From assembly GCF_022026395.1 (NCBI RefSeq), contig NZ_CP041767.1, forward strand, positions 3,070,501 through 3,134,500: a stretch of 64,000 nucleotides of DNA, written 5' to 3'. The position numbers and the translations under genes were made by a program. Source of the DNA: Brevibacillus brevis (GTDB taxonomy: Bacteria; Bacillota; Bacilli; Brevibacillales; Brevibacillaceae). Positions 20,801 to 35,800 of this stretch are shown here, piece after piece (position 1 is the stretch's first letter; every line of letters begins with the position of its first letter). The notes under the pieces are model-generated. The model worked only from the letters and a program-made list of their open reading frames with translations, was not told where the DNA came from and ran no database searches.

Positions 20801-23800
20801 GGGCGCTACCAATCCCTGACTATTCCCGAAATGAGGCGGATAGCGGTTATGTAGCACCTGCAACGGATTTGGAAATAAAATTGGCAAAAATCTGGGAAAG
20901 TGTGCTGGGTGTTGCGAACATCGGCATCTACGACAACTTTTTCGAATTGGGCGGCGACTCCATTCTCAGTATCCAGATCGTCGCAAGAGCCAATCATTCC
21001 GGAATACGCTTCACACCCAAGCAACTTTTTGAAAATCAAACCATTGCTGAATTACTGCGCGTTGTTACTGATTTTAGCCAAGAAACAGATATCAAGTGGA
21101 AAAATGAACAGGGCGCTGTTACTGGAAATGTACCGCTCACCCCAATCCAAAATTGGTTCTTTGACTCCAATCAACCGTCACTGCACCACTGGAATCAGTC
21201 GGTACTTCTAACTGTTCAGCAGCCAGTAGACCTAGTTGTACTAAAGCAAACCGTCCAGAGCCTCCTGACCCATCATGATGCGTTGCGTATGCGCTTTTCA
21301 CACCATGACGGCATGTGGACACAAATGATGGAAGGTCTTGAAAAGAATGTTCCATTCCGTAGCGTGGATCTTTCTAAATTCCCTAAACAGGAACAAGAGT
21401 CCAGGCTGGAGGAAATCTCACAAGAAATACAAGCGAGCCTAAATATCACAGAAGGTCCCGTTGTACAGGCTGTGTACTTCAACATGGGCGAAGAGCAAGC
21501 TGGCCGACTGTTGCTCGTCATTCATCACTTGGTTGTTGACGGTGTATCGTGGCGTATTTTGCTGGACGATCTTCAACATACTTATGATCAAATAGCGAAC
21601 GGTCAAGACGTACAAATGCCAGCAAAGACGACTTCGTTCAAGATGTGGGCTGAACAATTAGTCGAGTATGCCAATTCAGACGCCATCCAGCAAGAAAAAG
21701 AGTACTGGCTCAAACAAGACCATGAGGCGAGTCCGATCCCGATTGATCACCTTTATGAACCGAGTCAGAACACCGAAGCGACTACCAAACAAGTAACATT
21801 CTCGTTAAACGCAGGAGAAACCCGTGCCCTGTTGCAGGAAACACTTTCTCCCTACCGTTTGAAAATCAACGATGTATTACTCGCTGCCTTAACAAAAGCG
21901 ATGCACCGTTGGACGGGGAAACAGACGTTATCTTTCCATCTCGAGGGGCATGGACGCGAGGATATTTTGGAAGGAGCGGATTTATCCCGCACCGTTGGCT
22001 GGTTCACGAGTATGTATCCTGTACAACTTACACTTGACCAGACGAAACCGTGGAGCGAACTGTTGAAAGCGGTCAAAGAACAGCTTCGAGCCATTCCGCA
22101 AAATGGAGTTGGCTATGGTATCCTGCGCTACTTACGTCAGGATGACGAGCTGAAAGAGCAGTTGAAGTCTCGAATGAAGCCAGAGATCAGCTTCAACTAC
22201 CTCGGCCAGTTTGATCAGGTCGTTTCATCTAACTCCAAGTTTGGCATGGCTGCTGAATCGAGAGGCTCGAATCTTGCACCTGATTCCATTCGCTCGCATT
22301 TAATCGATGTAAATAGCGTCATTTCCGAAGAACAACTGCATGTCACCTGGTTTTACAACGAAAACATCCACGAGAAAAGTACGGTGGAAGCAGTTGCTCA
22401 AGATTATATGGACGCCTTGCGTGAGATTATGGCTCATTGCCGCTCGGAAGAAGCAGGGGGCTATACTCCTTCTGATTTCCCGTTATCTCGTCTGGATCAG
22501 CGTACAATCGACACGTATGTGGGGAAAGATCGTTCCATCGAGAACATCTATCCACTGACGCCGTTGCAGGAAGGCATGCTTTTCCATTCCCTGTACGAGC
22601 AAGAGGGCGGAGACTATGTGGTTCAGTTCTCCATGACGATCCATCATTTGCAAGTCGATGCACTCCAGCAAGCATGGCAAAAAGTCATCGATCGTCATTC
22701 CATTCTGCGTACCTCGTTTATCTGGGATGGAGTAGTGAATCCGCATCAAATTATCCGCAAACACGTTCGAGTGACAGTTGATGAAAGAGATCTGCGACAC
22801 TTACCGACGGATAGGCAGAAAGCAGCGTTAGACGCATTTTTGGAAGAGGATCGCAAGCGGAACTTCTCGATTACAGAAGCACCTCTCATGCGTTTGACTT
22901 TGTTTCGGATTAGCAACGAAGCATATCGCTTTATCTGGAGCTTCCACCACGTATTATTGGACGGTTGGAGTTTGCCGCTCGTCTTAAAGGACTGGTTTGC
23001 CGCTTATTTAGCACTGGTAGATGGAAAAGACATTCAGCTTGGGGCTGTACAGCCATTTTCCCAGTATGTTGCGTGGATCCAGCGCCAAGACTTGCAAGCT
23101 GCGGAACGCTTCTGGCGCAACCATCTGAAAGGGATATACGGGCCGACACAAATCAATCTCGGTCAAGCAATCCAATCCACTGGAGAACCCAAAACCTACG
23201 ACGAGCGCTTTATCCGATTCTCGGCCGAGTTTACCGAACAGCTGCAATCCTTTGCCCGTCAGCATCAGGTAACGCTGAATACTTTCATACAAAGTGCGTG
23301 GGGCATGATCCTCGGAGCTTACAGTGGGGAAGCAGACGTCGTATTCGGGGCAACTGGTTCAGGACGTCCAGCCGATTTGCCTGGTGTAGAAAATATGGTG
23401 GGTCTGTTCATCAATACGCTTCCGGTGCGAATCACACTCGATCCAAGCAAAACCGTGCGGGTATGGCTGCGCGAATTGCAAGAAATGCAATTGGAGATTC
23501 GCCAATATGAGTACACGCCGCTGGTTGACATCCAGAGTTGGAGCGAATTCGAGCGCAACACCTCTCTGTTCGAAAGTATTTTTATCTTTGAGAACTATCC
23601 GATTGACGAGTCTGTGAAAGAAGCGGACAGCCGTATTCAGATTTCTGATGTAGACTCTGCGGAGCAAACGAACTATCCACTTACCGTAGTATGTGGCCCT
23701 GGAAAAGAATTTGTCCTCAAAATCGTTTTTGATCAAAACCGATTCGATCCTATACGTATCGAACGTGTCCTAGAGCAAATGACTCTTCTGCTCCAATCGA

Positions 23801-26800
23801 TGACAGCCAATCCTGATCAAACTCTGGCAGATGTGAGCATGATCAGCGAAAGCGAACAAGAGCAGGTTTTGGTCGAGTGGAACGATACGAAGGTCGATTA
23901 TCCGACCGGGCTTTGTATTCATCAAGCATTTGAACAACAAGTACAAAAGACGCCCGATGCGATCGGACTCATGTACAAAAAGATGGAAATGACGTATGCC
24001 GAGCTGAATCAGCGAGCGAACCAATTGGCGCATTATCTCCTTGCCCAAGGCGTGAAACCAGATACGCTCGTCGGGATTTGCATCGAGCGCTCTCCTGAGA
24101 TGATCGTCGGGATTCTCGGAGTGATGAAAGCAGGTGCCGCCTACGTTCCAATCGATCCGGCGCATCCGCTAGAGCGTATTGCCTACATGATCGAGGATTC
24201 GCAGGCAAACATCGTGTTGACCCAGCAATCTCTGGCAAGCCATTTAACTACAACGAAGGCTCAGGTAATTTGCCTTGATAGCAATGCTTTGGAAAATGAA
24301 CCTGTTCACGATGTGAAGTGCGGGGTTTCAGAACAAAATCTTGCCTATGTCATTTACACATCTGGTTCCACTGGCTTGCCCAAAGGCGTTATGGTCGAAC
24401 ACCAAAGTGCAATGAATATGGCTCATTACCTGATTGAGTTGTTCCAAGTCCAGCCGTCTAGCCGCGTCTTGCAGTTATGTTCGTTCAGTTTCGACGTATC
24501 TGTCGCGGAGATCGTCATGGCTTTGATTTCGGGTGCGACCCTAGTCATTGAGGATCGAGAAATGCTCTTGCCAGGCCCTGAACTCATCTCTGTCTTGCAA
24601 GAAAAACAAATCACGACTGTGATGACGGTGCCCGCTGTTCTTGCGGCATTACCTGACGCCGACTTACCTGATCTGAAAACATTAGTAATCGGTGGCGAAG
24701 CGCCAAGCTATGAGCTCATCACTCGCTATGCAAATCATCGTCAATTTTTCAATTGCTACGGCCCAACGGAAGCAACCGTTTGCACCACGCTGATGCTTTT
24801 GGATACAAATCTGACGAACACGCCAATTGGCCGCCCTATCGCCAATGCGACCATCTACGTTTTAGATGCCAATCTGAAGCCTGTCCCTATAGGTGTACCA
24901 GGTGAGCTGTACATTGGTGGAAAAGGCTTGGCACGCGGTTACTGGAATCGTCCAGAGCTTACAGCGGAACGATTCGTCACTCATCCGTTTGGAGCGGAAG
25001 GCGAACGTCTTTATCGTACAGGGGATCAGGTACGCTATCTGCCAGACGGTAACCTTGAATTCCTCGGTCGTATCGATAATCAGGTGAAAATTCGCGGCTT
25101 CCGCATCGAACTAGGTGAAATCGAAAACGCATTGAGAAAGCACTCTGCGATTCGGGAAGCTGTCATTACCGTACGCGACAATCGTTTGGCTGCTTATCTG
25201 ATTGCAATGGGTGACGAGAAGCCAGCTACAGAGGAACTCGTTCTCTATCTGAAAGAGACATTGCCGGATTACATGATCCCAGCAGGCATCGTCTGGATGG
25301 AGGCGATTCCGCTTACGGTCAACGGAAAAATAGACCACCGGGCGCTGCCTACACCGGATTGGGGACTTTTGACCACACAACAGGAGTATGTCGCACCACG
25401 CACACCAACAGAAGAAATAGTGGCGAACATTTGGACACAGGTGCTTTCTGTAGAGCAAGTCGGGATTCACGACGATTTCTTTGAACGAGGGGGACATTCT
25501 CTCCTAGCTACCCAAGCGATTTCCCGTATGCGTCAAACCTTTGGCGTAGACATGCCGCTTCGTACGCTGTTTGATTATCCGACAACGGCAGCGATCAGCG
25601 AAAAAATTACGGCATTATTACAAGGGGAAGCGGGTCTCACTGACATCCCGCTCAAGCCCGTGTCGCGTGACGAACACTTGCCGCTCTCATTTGCACAACA
25701 ACGTTTGTGGTTCTTGGACAAGCTGCTGCCAGACAGTTCCGTCTACAACATCCCAACTGCTGTTCGTCTGATGGGTGAGCTAGACGTCGAGGCATGGGAA
25801 CGCAGTCTCAAGCTGATCATCCAACGTCATGAGAGCCTGCGTACAACTTTCTCCGATAGGAATGGAGAAGCCGTTCAAGTCATTCACCCGCAGATTGAGT
25901 GGAACCTGGGACGAATCGACTTACGAGACTGGAACGAAGCAGAGCGAGAAGGGGAAGTATTGCGTCTCGCCATAGAAGATGCGGAACAGTCGTTTCATCT
26001 GAATCAAGGGCCGTTATTGCGCGCAAAACTGATTTGCATGGATGAACAAGCGCATGTATTTTTGCTCAATTTACACCACATCATTGCGGATGGCTGGTCC
26101 ATGAGTGTATTCATGGGGGAGTTAGTCTCCATTTACGAAGCGTTATCTGCTGGGGAAACACCACAACTGGCCGAAATGCCGCTGCAATATGCAGACTATG
26201 CCACATGGCAACGCAATTGGTTACAAGGTGAGGTATTGGAGCAACAATTGGCGTACTGGAAAAAACAATTAGGCGATGCAGAACCACTTCTGAGATTGCC
26301 GACAGATCGTCCACGCCCTGCTGTTCAGAGCCATAAAGGGGCAATGCATACAATTAGGCTCCCGGAAAAACTGCTTGCCGATCTAAAAGTGCTCAGTCGT
26401 GAAGAGGGATCAACCTTATTCATGACCTTGCTAGCTGCCTTTCAGACCCTGCTCTATCGCTACAGTGGTCAAAAAGACATCCTCGTCGGAAGTCCGGTCG
26501 CAGGACGAAATAGACAGGAATTGGAGTCACTGATTGGTTTCTTCATTAACACCCTGGTAATGCGTACGGATATGTCTGGGGAACCAACCTTCCGAGACTT
26601 GCTAGCAAAAGTACGAGAGACCGCACTGGAAGCTTATGCGCATCAAGACGTCCCGTTTGAAAAACTGGTAGATGAACTGGAGCTGGAACGAAGCCTAAGC
26701 TACTCACCGTTATTCCAAGTGATGTTCGTACTGCAAAACATCCCGATGGAAGTACAAGAATTGTCCCAGATTCGCATCGAGCCTTTCCACAAAGGTCAGG

Positions 26801-29800
26801 AGGGTGTAAGCGCCAAGTTTGATATCACCTTGACCACCGTAGAAGCACCTGACGGACTTATTGCAACATTCGAGTACAACACTGATCTTTTTGATCCAGC
26901 AACGATCGAGCGCATGGGGAACCATTTCTCGAATTTGCTAGAGGCGATTTCGGTAAATCCGATGCAACCAGTCACAGCCATACCTCTCCTGGGCGATATG
27001 GAAAAGGAGCAGCTTCTCCATCAATGGAATGATACAAATGTACCTTTTGAACGCGAAACATGCGTGCATGAAAGGGTTGCCCGGATTGCACAAGAGTTGC
27101 CAAATCAATTAGCAGTTGTATCCGAAGAAGGGCAGATCACCTATGCAGAACTGGATGCCAAAGCGAATCAGGTAGCGAACTACCTGCAAAAACAGGGAGT
27201 ATCCTCCGAAACACTTGTCGGCATTTGCGTAGAACGTTCCATCGATATGCTCATCGGTCAATTGGGAATCCTCAAAGCTGGCGGTGCTTATGTCCCAATG
27301 GACACAGCGTATCCACAAGAGCGCCTTGCATTCATGATGAAAGATGCCAATATGCCAGTTGTAGTAACCCAAGAACGACTGTTAGAGCGATTGCCGGAAG
27401 GTACTGCCTCATTCATCTGCTTGGATCGTGATTGGACTATCATATCGGAAGAGAGCAGCGAGGCGCCGAACATGGCAATGACAACAGAGAATCTGGCATA
27501 TGTCATCTATACGTCTGGTTCTACTGGGACGCCAAAAGGGGTAGAGATCGAACATGCCGCCTTGTTAAATCTCATTTCCTGGCACCAAAGGTCGTACAGC
27601 GTAGATTCAAATGATCGAGCTTCACAAATCGCAGGGACAGCCTTTGATGCGTCTGTTTGGGAAATCTGGCCGTACCTGACAAAGGGAGCAACACTTTATC
27701 TCCCATCAGAAGAGATTCGTCTGGTCCCGGAGGAACTCAGAGATTGGCTTGTTGCATCGGGAATCACGATTAGCTTTTTGCCGACGCCATTGGCGGAAAG
27801 GCTGCTTACCTTGGAATGGCCTATCGACACGAAGCTACGGTATATGCTCACAGGGGGCGACAAGCTACACGATTACCCACCAGCAACCATGCCGTTTACA
27901 CTTGTGAACCAATACGGCCCAACTGAAAATGCGGTTGTCGCCACAGCAGGTGTCGTTCCGACAGAAGCTACTCATGTTTTCGCACCATCAATCGGTCGTC
28001 CAATAGACAATGTGCAGGTATACGTCCTTGATGAAAAACGAAAACCTGTGCCGATTGGTGTAGCCGGAGAGCTCTATATTGCAGGAGACAGCTTGGCACG
28101 GGGTTATCTGAAGCGCCCCGATCTGACCAAAGAGCGGTTCGTAGCCAATCCATACTCACAAAAACCAGGAGCGCGCATGTACCGAACGGGAGACCTGGTT
28201 CGTTACCTGCCAGATGGAAACATAGATTTCATTGGCCGCGCTGACGATCAGGTGAGCATTCGAGGATTCCGGGTCGAACTGGGTGAAATTGAAACGGCTC
28301 TGTACACTCATCCGGCAGTAAAAGAAACCATCGCCCTCGTGCGAGAGGATACTCCGGGCGTAAAACGACTCGCTGCCTACGTTGTACTTGGAGAAAATCA
28401 AGAAATTCAAGCAAGTGACTTCCGTAGCTATCTGAAGGAAAAGCTGCCTGAGTACATGGTGCCAGCTGCATTTGTCATCATGGATAACCTGCCGCTGACC
28501 CCAAACGGTAAGGTAGACCGACAAGCATTGCCTGTACCTGATTTCTTACACAACGAAACAGAAGGCAGTTTTGCTGCGCCGACAACTGCTATAGAGGCTA
28601 CGCTTGCAGATATATGGAAAAAAGTCCTAAGTATTGACAACGTTGGTATTTATGACAACTTTTTCGAGTTGGGTGGAGACTCCATCTTGAGTATCCAAAT
28701 TGTTTCTCGAGCCAATCAGGCTGGAATTCGTTTGACACCGAAACAACTCCTGAGAAATCAAACCATCGCGGAACTGGCAAGTGTCGTGACAGAGATTGGC
28801 GGCTTACAAGCAGTAAAAATCCAAGCAGAACAAGGCATCGTGACGGGAGAGGTACCGCTCACGCCAATTCAATCGTGGTTCTTCACGACTGAACAACCGT
28901 CGATCCATCATTGGAACCAATCCTTGCTTTTGACGGTCCAACAACCTGTTGACCTGACTGTTCTAGCGCGTGTCATCGAGAGTCTGCTCACGCATCACGA
29001 CGCATTACGTATGCGTTATATCCATACGGAGCAAGGCTGGACCCAACATATCGAGGGACTTCCTGAGACCATTCCATTCCGTAGTGTGGACCTGTCCGCT
29101 GTTCGCGAAGAAGAACAAGCCGATCGTCTGGAGCAAATCGCAAACGAGGTGCAATCTAGTCTACATGTAAGTGAGGGACCCGTTTTCCAAGCGGTGTACT
29201 TCCATCTTGGAGCGGACCAACCTGGTCGTCTGCTGATTGTTGCCCACCATCTGGTGATTGACGGTGTGTCCTGGCGCATTTTGCTAGAGGATCTGCAAAC
29301 TGCTTACGAGCAATTGGTAAACGATCAACCGGTATCATTCCCAGCGAAAACGACTTCATTCAAGTCATGGGCAGAGCAATTGCAATCCTATGCGAATTCC
29401 GAAGCGATCGAGCCGGAAAAAGCGTTCTGGCTGGGTCAAAGTGATGAAGTGAGTCCACTTCCCATTGACCGTGCCTTCGAGCCAAGCCAAAACACAGATG
29501 CAACCTCCAAACAAGTCAGTCTTGCGCTTACTATCGAAGAAACTCGTGCGTTGTTGCAGGATACCCTTTCGCCTTACCGCCTGCAGATCAATGATGTATT
29601 GCTTACGGCTTTAACCAAAGTAATGAATCGGTGGACAGGTGAAAAAACAGTAGCTGTTCATCTGGAAGGGCACGGACGAGAGGAAATTATCGAAGGAGCA
29701 GACTTATCCCGTACGGTTGGCTGGTTTACGAGCATGTACCCGGTACAGCTTTCGATTGATCCGTCGAAGACATGGGGCGACGCTTTGAAAGCGGTCAAGG

Positions 29801-32800
29801 AACAGCTTCGTCTCATTCCAAAGAAAGGTGTAGGCTACGGCATCCTCCAATACCTGAGTCAGGATCAGGAGTTGAAAAAATGGCTAGGTGAAAAGACGAA
29901 GCCAGAAATCAGCTTCAACTACCTCGGACAGTTTGATCAGATCGTACAAGCCGAATCGAGATTTGGCATGGCACAAGAATCAAGAGGCTCCAATCTGGGG
30001 AAAGACACAAGACGCCAGCACCTGATTGATGTAAACAGTGTCATATCCGGCGAACAACTCCATGTCACATGGATCTATAGCGAAAACATTCACGAGGAAA
30101 GCACGATTCAAGAGCTTGCGTGCAACTATCTGGAAGCTTTGCGCGAGATCATGGCGCACTGCCAGTCCGAAGAAGCAGGCGGCTATACACCATCTGACTT
30201 CCCGCTAGCGCGAATGGATCAACGGGCTATCGACAAGCATCTGGGACAGGATCGCCTGATCGAGAACGTCTATCCACTCAGTCCATTGCAAGGTGGCATG
30301 CTGTTCCACTCCCTGTACGAACAAGAAGGGGGAGACTATATTGTTCACTTTGCCATGACGATGGAGGGCTTGCACGTCGATGCGTTTGAACAGGCGTGGC
30401 AAAAGGTAGTGGATCGTCATCCAATCTTGCGTACCTATTTTGTTTGGGAAGGTTCTGAGGCTCATCAGATTGTCCGCAAACAAGTAAAAGCAACTGTAGA
30501 AAAAATCGACCTTCGTCATTTGACAACGGAGCAGCAAAAAACGGAGCTGGCCCACTACCTAGAAGCTGACCGCAGACGAAATTTCGAGATTGCGTCTCCA
30601 CCACTCATGCGTTGGACGTTGTTCCACTTACGTGAGGGAGTTTATCGCTTCACTTGGAGCTTCCATCATGTACTGCTTGATGGTTGGAGCGTCCCGATTG
30701 TACTAAAAGACTGGTTTAGTGCTTATGTGTCCCTAGCAGAAGACAGAGAGGTTTCGTACAGCTACGTCCAACCATTCTCTGCGTATATCGATTGGGTACA
30801 GCGACAAGACTTGAGTGCTGCCGAACATTTTTGGCGTGAACAGCTAAAAGGCTTCCACGAGTCAACCCCATTAGCGATGAGTAACCACTCAGGCGTCCGG
30901 GAAAATACGCTGAAAGTGTACGAAGAGAAAGAAATTCGCTTATCAGCGGAAATGACTTCACGTTTGCAAGCCTTTGTCCGTACTCATCAGTTGACCTTGA
31001 ATACGCTTGTCCAAGGAGCATGGGCTCTCATCCTGAGCCGATACAGCGCAACGGATGATGTCGTCTTCGGTGCAACCGTTTCCGGTCGTCCGGCTGATCT
31101 GCCTACCGTAGAGGGCATGGTAGGTCTCTTCATCAACACCCTGCCGATTCGTGTTTTTATAGATGCGAACAAATCGGTGCGGGAATGGCTACGCGAGATT
31201 CAAGAACATCAAGTGGAGCTTCGTCAGTTTGAGTACACGCCGTTGGTTGACATCCAAGGCTGGAGTGAAATAGCTCGTAATGCTGCCCTGTTCGAGAGCA
31301 TCTTCATTTTTGAGAACTACCCGATTGGTGAATCGGTAAAAGATGAACACAATCAACTGCAATTATCTGATGTGGAGACGATGGAACAAACGAATTATCC
31401 AATTACCGTCGTCTGCGGTCCGGGTAAAGAGTTCATTCTTAAGATCAAATACGACCAAAGCAGATTCGCGTCTGAAAATATCGAACGAGTTCTGCACCAG
31501 ATGTCTCACTTGCTCGAATCCATGATGGCAAAGCCTGAACAGTGCCTCGCAGAGGTGTCGATGATCAGTGAAAGCGAGCTCCAGCAAGTAGTAGTCGAAT
31601 GGAATGACACGCGCGTAGATTATCCGACCCAGCTATGCATACACCAGGCATTTGAGAAACAAGTGGAAAAGACCCCTGATGCGATTGCACTCGTTTACAA
31701 GAAGAAGGAACTGACCTATGCCGAGCTGAACAACCGTGCAAACCAGCTGGCTCACAGGTTGATTGCATCGGGAGTACAACCGGACAAGCTAGTTGGCATT
31801 TGCGTCGAGCGTTCTTTCGAGATGATCATCGCTTTCCTCGGTGTAATGAAAGCAGGGGCTGCTTATGTGCCAATCGATCCGGCGCATCCGCAAGATCGCA
31901 TTGCCTACATGATCGAAGATTCGCAGGCAAACATTTTGTTGACGCAAGTATCGCTGAAAGACATGCTACCAGTTCCTTCTATACAGATCATTTGCCTCGA
32001 TAGCGATGAACTGGCAGATGAACCTACCGCAAACGTGGATAGCAGCGTCCATGAGCATCATCTCGCGTACGTCATCTATACTTCTGGATCAACCGGTTTG
32101 CCAAAAGGGGTAATGGTCGAGCACCACTCCGTTATCAATTTGACACATGCCCTGATCCATTCGTTCCAAATCGATGCGACGAGCCGGGTTTTGCAATTCA
32201 CATCCTTTAGCTTTGATGTTTCAGTCTCCGAGATCGCTATGACCCTGCTCGCTGGTGCCACGCTCGTCTTGGAGGATCGCGAATTACTTTTACCTGGTCC
32301 GGAGTTGATCCAAGTCCTGCAGGAACAACGCATCACGACCGTGACAATGGCTTCCTCTGTAGCATCGGCATTGCCACAAGCGGATTTGCCAGACCTTAAG
32401 ACTCTGATTGTCGGCGGGGAAGCGTTAAGCCGAGAGCTTGTTGCTCGTCACGCCAAGGATCGCCAGCTCTTTAACTGCTATGGACCAACAGAAACAACTG
32501 TCACCGCTACTCTCGTACGTTGTGAGAATAACGGCCAAAATCCATCAATCGGCCGACCCATCGCCAATGTGGAAGTGTATGTACTGGATGCATACCTGCA
32601 ACCTGTGGCAATAGGCGTACCAGGCGAGTTGTACATCGGCGGAAAAGGAATAGCCAGAGGGTACTGGAATCGTCCTGAACTTACGAAAGAACGCTTTATC
32701 AATCATCCGTTCGGTAAGGAAGGAGAACGCCTCTATCAGACTGGCGACCTGGTTCGCTATACGGAAGACGGACAGATCGAATTCCTCGGACGAATCGACG

Positions 32801-35800
32801 ACCAAGTCAAAATTCGCGGTTATCGAATCGAGCTGGGCGAAATCGAAAATAGACTCAGGCAACATCCAACTGTTCAGAATGTCGTCGTTATCGCGCGTGA
32901 GGATCGAAAAGGAGACAAGCGTTTGGCGGCTTATCTCGTTGCAGCAAACGAACAACAACCGAGTGATGCTGAGCTTATCCACTACCTGAAAGAGACCCTA
33001 CCGGAATACATGGTTCCTGCAGGTTATGTATGGATGCCAGAGATTCCACTCACGGTCAACGGGAAAGTAAATCGCCGTGCCCTTCCAGCACCGGATTGGG
33101 GACAAGGGGAGACAGAAAAGGAATATGTGGCACCGCGTACTCCAACAGAGGAAATCGTTGCCCATATTTGGTCGCAGGTTCTTTCCGTTGAGGGAATTGG
33201 AATCCACGATGACTTCTTTCAACTGGGTGGACATTCACTCTTGGCTACCCAAACCGTTTCCCGCCTGAAAGAAACATTTGGTGTGGAAGTACCACTTCGT
33301 GCCTTGTTCGAGAATCCTAGCGTGGCACAAATGAGCGAAAAAGTAACCGGACTACTGGAAGCCAAATCGAATGTTGCCAGCATTCCACTCGTACCCGTTT
33401 CTCGCGACCAGCATCTACCGCTCTCCTTTGCCCAGCAACGCTTGTGGTTCTTGGATCGCTTAATGCCGGACAGCGCCTTGTACAACATCCCGTCTGCCAT
33501 GCGGATGCAAGGACACCTCAACATTCATGCATGGGAACGCAGTCTGCAGATGATCATCGAGCGGCACGAGAGCTTGCGAACAACCTTCACTGACATCAAC
33601 GGGGAAGCGATACAGGTCATTCACCCAGAAATCGCGTGGAGCCTGCGCAAGATTGATTTGCGAGATCTACCAGAAGAAGAGCGTGACACCGAGGTACACC
33701 GCCTGGAGAGAGAAGAGGCAACCAAACCATTTGACCTACGTACAGGACCGTTACTGCGGGCCACGATCATCCAGATCGGCGAAGAGAATTTCGTCTTCCT
33801 GCTAAATTTGCACCATATCGTGTCTGACGGCTGGTCGATGAACATTTTCATAAGAGAGCTGGTTGCGATTTATGAAGCGCTTTGCAAGGAAGAAACGCCG
33901 CAACTCACCGACATGCCACTCCAATATGCAGACTTTGCAGCTTGGCAGCGTGAGTGGTTACAAGGAGAGGCGCTGGAGCAACAACTCGCATACTGGAAAG
34001 CAAAACTGAGTGGCAGTGAGCCGCTATTGGCCTTACCGACAGACCGTCCGCGTCCACCTGTACAGACATACAATGGAGCCTTATACACGACAAGTTTCCC
34101 GACCGAGCTTGTGGAAAAATTACACGCGCTCAGCCGACAAGAAGGCGCCACGCTCTTTATGACCTTGCTCGCAGCATTCCAAATCCTGCTTCATCGCTAC
34201 AGCGGGCAAGACGACATTATCGTCGGAAGTCCGGTTGCTGGACGCAATAGACAAGAAACGGAGTCATTAATTGGCTTCTTCATCAACACGCTGGCGATGA
34301 GAACCGATATGTCTAGCGCTCCAACCTTCCGTGAACTACTTGCAAGAGTGCGCGAGTCAGCATTGGAAGCATATACCCATCAAGACCTGCCCTTTGAAAA
34401 GTTAATAGATGAGCTGGAGCTGGAACGTAGCCTAAGCTATTCGCCGCTCTACCAAGTCATGTTCGCTCTGCAAAACTTCGAAATGAAGACGCATGAGCTT
34501 GAAGGCATTCAGATTGCTCCGTTTGAAAGCAAGAGCCAAGAAGTGATGTCCAAATACGACATCAGCTTGACGATGGCAGAAACGCCAAACGGCCTGATCG
34601 CTACGTTTGATTACAATACCGATTTGTTCGACCAAACAACGATGGAGCGAATGGTGAACCATTTCCATCATGTACTGGAGGGAATCGTCGCCCAACCTGA
34701 TCGATCGATCATGGCGCTACCATTGCTTCGTCCGGATGAACGTGAACAGCTTATACTTGCGTGGAACAACACAGCTGCCAATTACACGTATGAGAAGACG
34801 GTACACGAGCTAGTTGCCGAAATGACAAGGAACATGCCGAATCAGCTGGCAGTCGTCTCCAGCGAAGGTTCGCTCACCTACGCAGAACTGGATTCGAAAG
34901 CGAATCAGCTGGCGAACTACTTGCAACAACAAGGGGTTACAACAGAGACACTCGTTGGTATTTGCGTGGAACGCTCTCTCGAGATGCTGATCGGCCAATT
35001 AGGGATTCTCAAAGCAGGCGGCGCGTTTGTTCCGATGGATCCATCTTATCCAAAGGAGCGCCTTGCCTTCATGATGGATGACACGAACATGCCGATCGTA
35101 TTAACCCAGGAACGCTTGCTTGAAGCATTGCCAACAGGTGATGCAACGTTTATTTGTCTCGATATCGATTGGGATTTGATTGCCAGTGAGAGCACGGAAT
35201 CCCCCGAAATTACGACGACAACGAACAATCTCGCTTATGTCATTTACACCTCTGGTTCTACCGGAACACCAAAAGGCGTGGAAATCGAGCAACGTGCTCT
35301 ATTGAATCTCATCTATTGGCACCAGCACGCTTACAACGTCACGCCAGAAGATAGGGCATCACAAATCGCCGGAACGGCCTTCGATGCCGCTGTCTGGGAA
35401 ATTTGGCCGTATCTGACGGCTGGAGCCACCCTGTATCTGCCACAAGAAGAGATTCGTCTCGTACCGGAAAAACTGCGGGATTGGCTCGTCGACTCAGGAA
35501 TCACGATCAGCTTCTTGCCAACACCATTAGCAGAGAGCTTGATGTCTATTGAATGGTCGGCCGATACTGGTTTGCGCTACATGCTGACAGGCGGTGACAA
35601 ACTGCATCACTATCCATCGGCTCATCTGCCATTTACATTGGTGAATCAGTATGGACCAACGGAAAATGCCGTGGTAGCTACAGCGGGCATCGTTCCTGTA
35701 CAAGCTGGTCAGATAGCCGCGCCCACAATCGGACGCCCAATCGACAATGTGCAAGTATACGTTCTTGATGCAAAACTGCAACCTGTGCCGATCGGTGTTG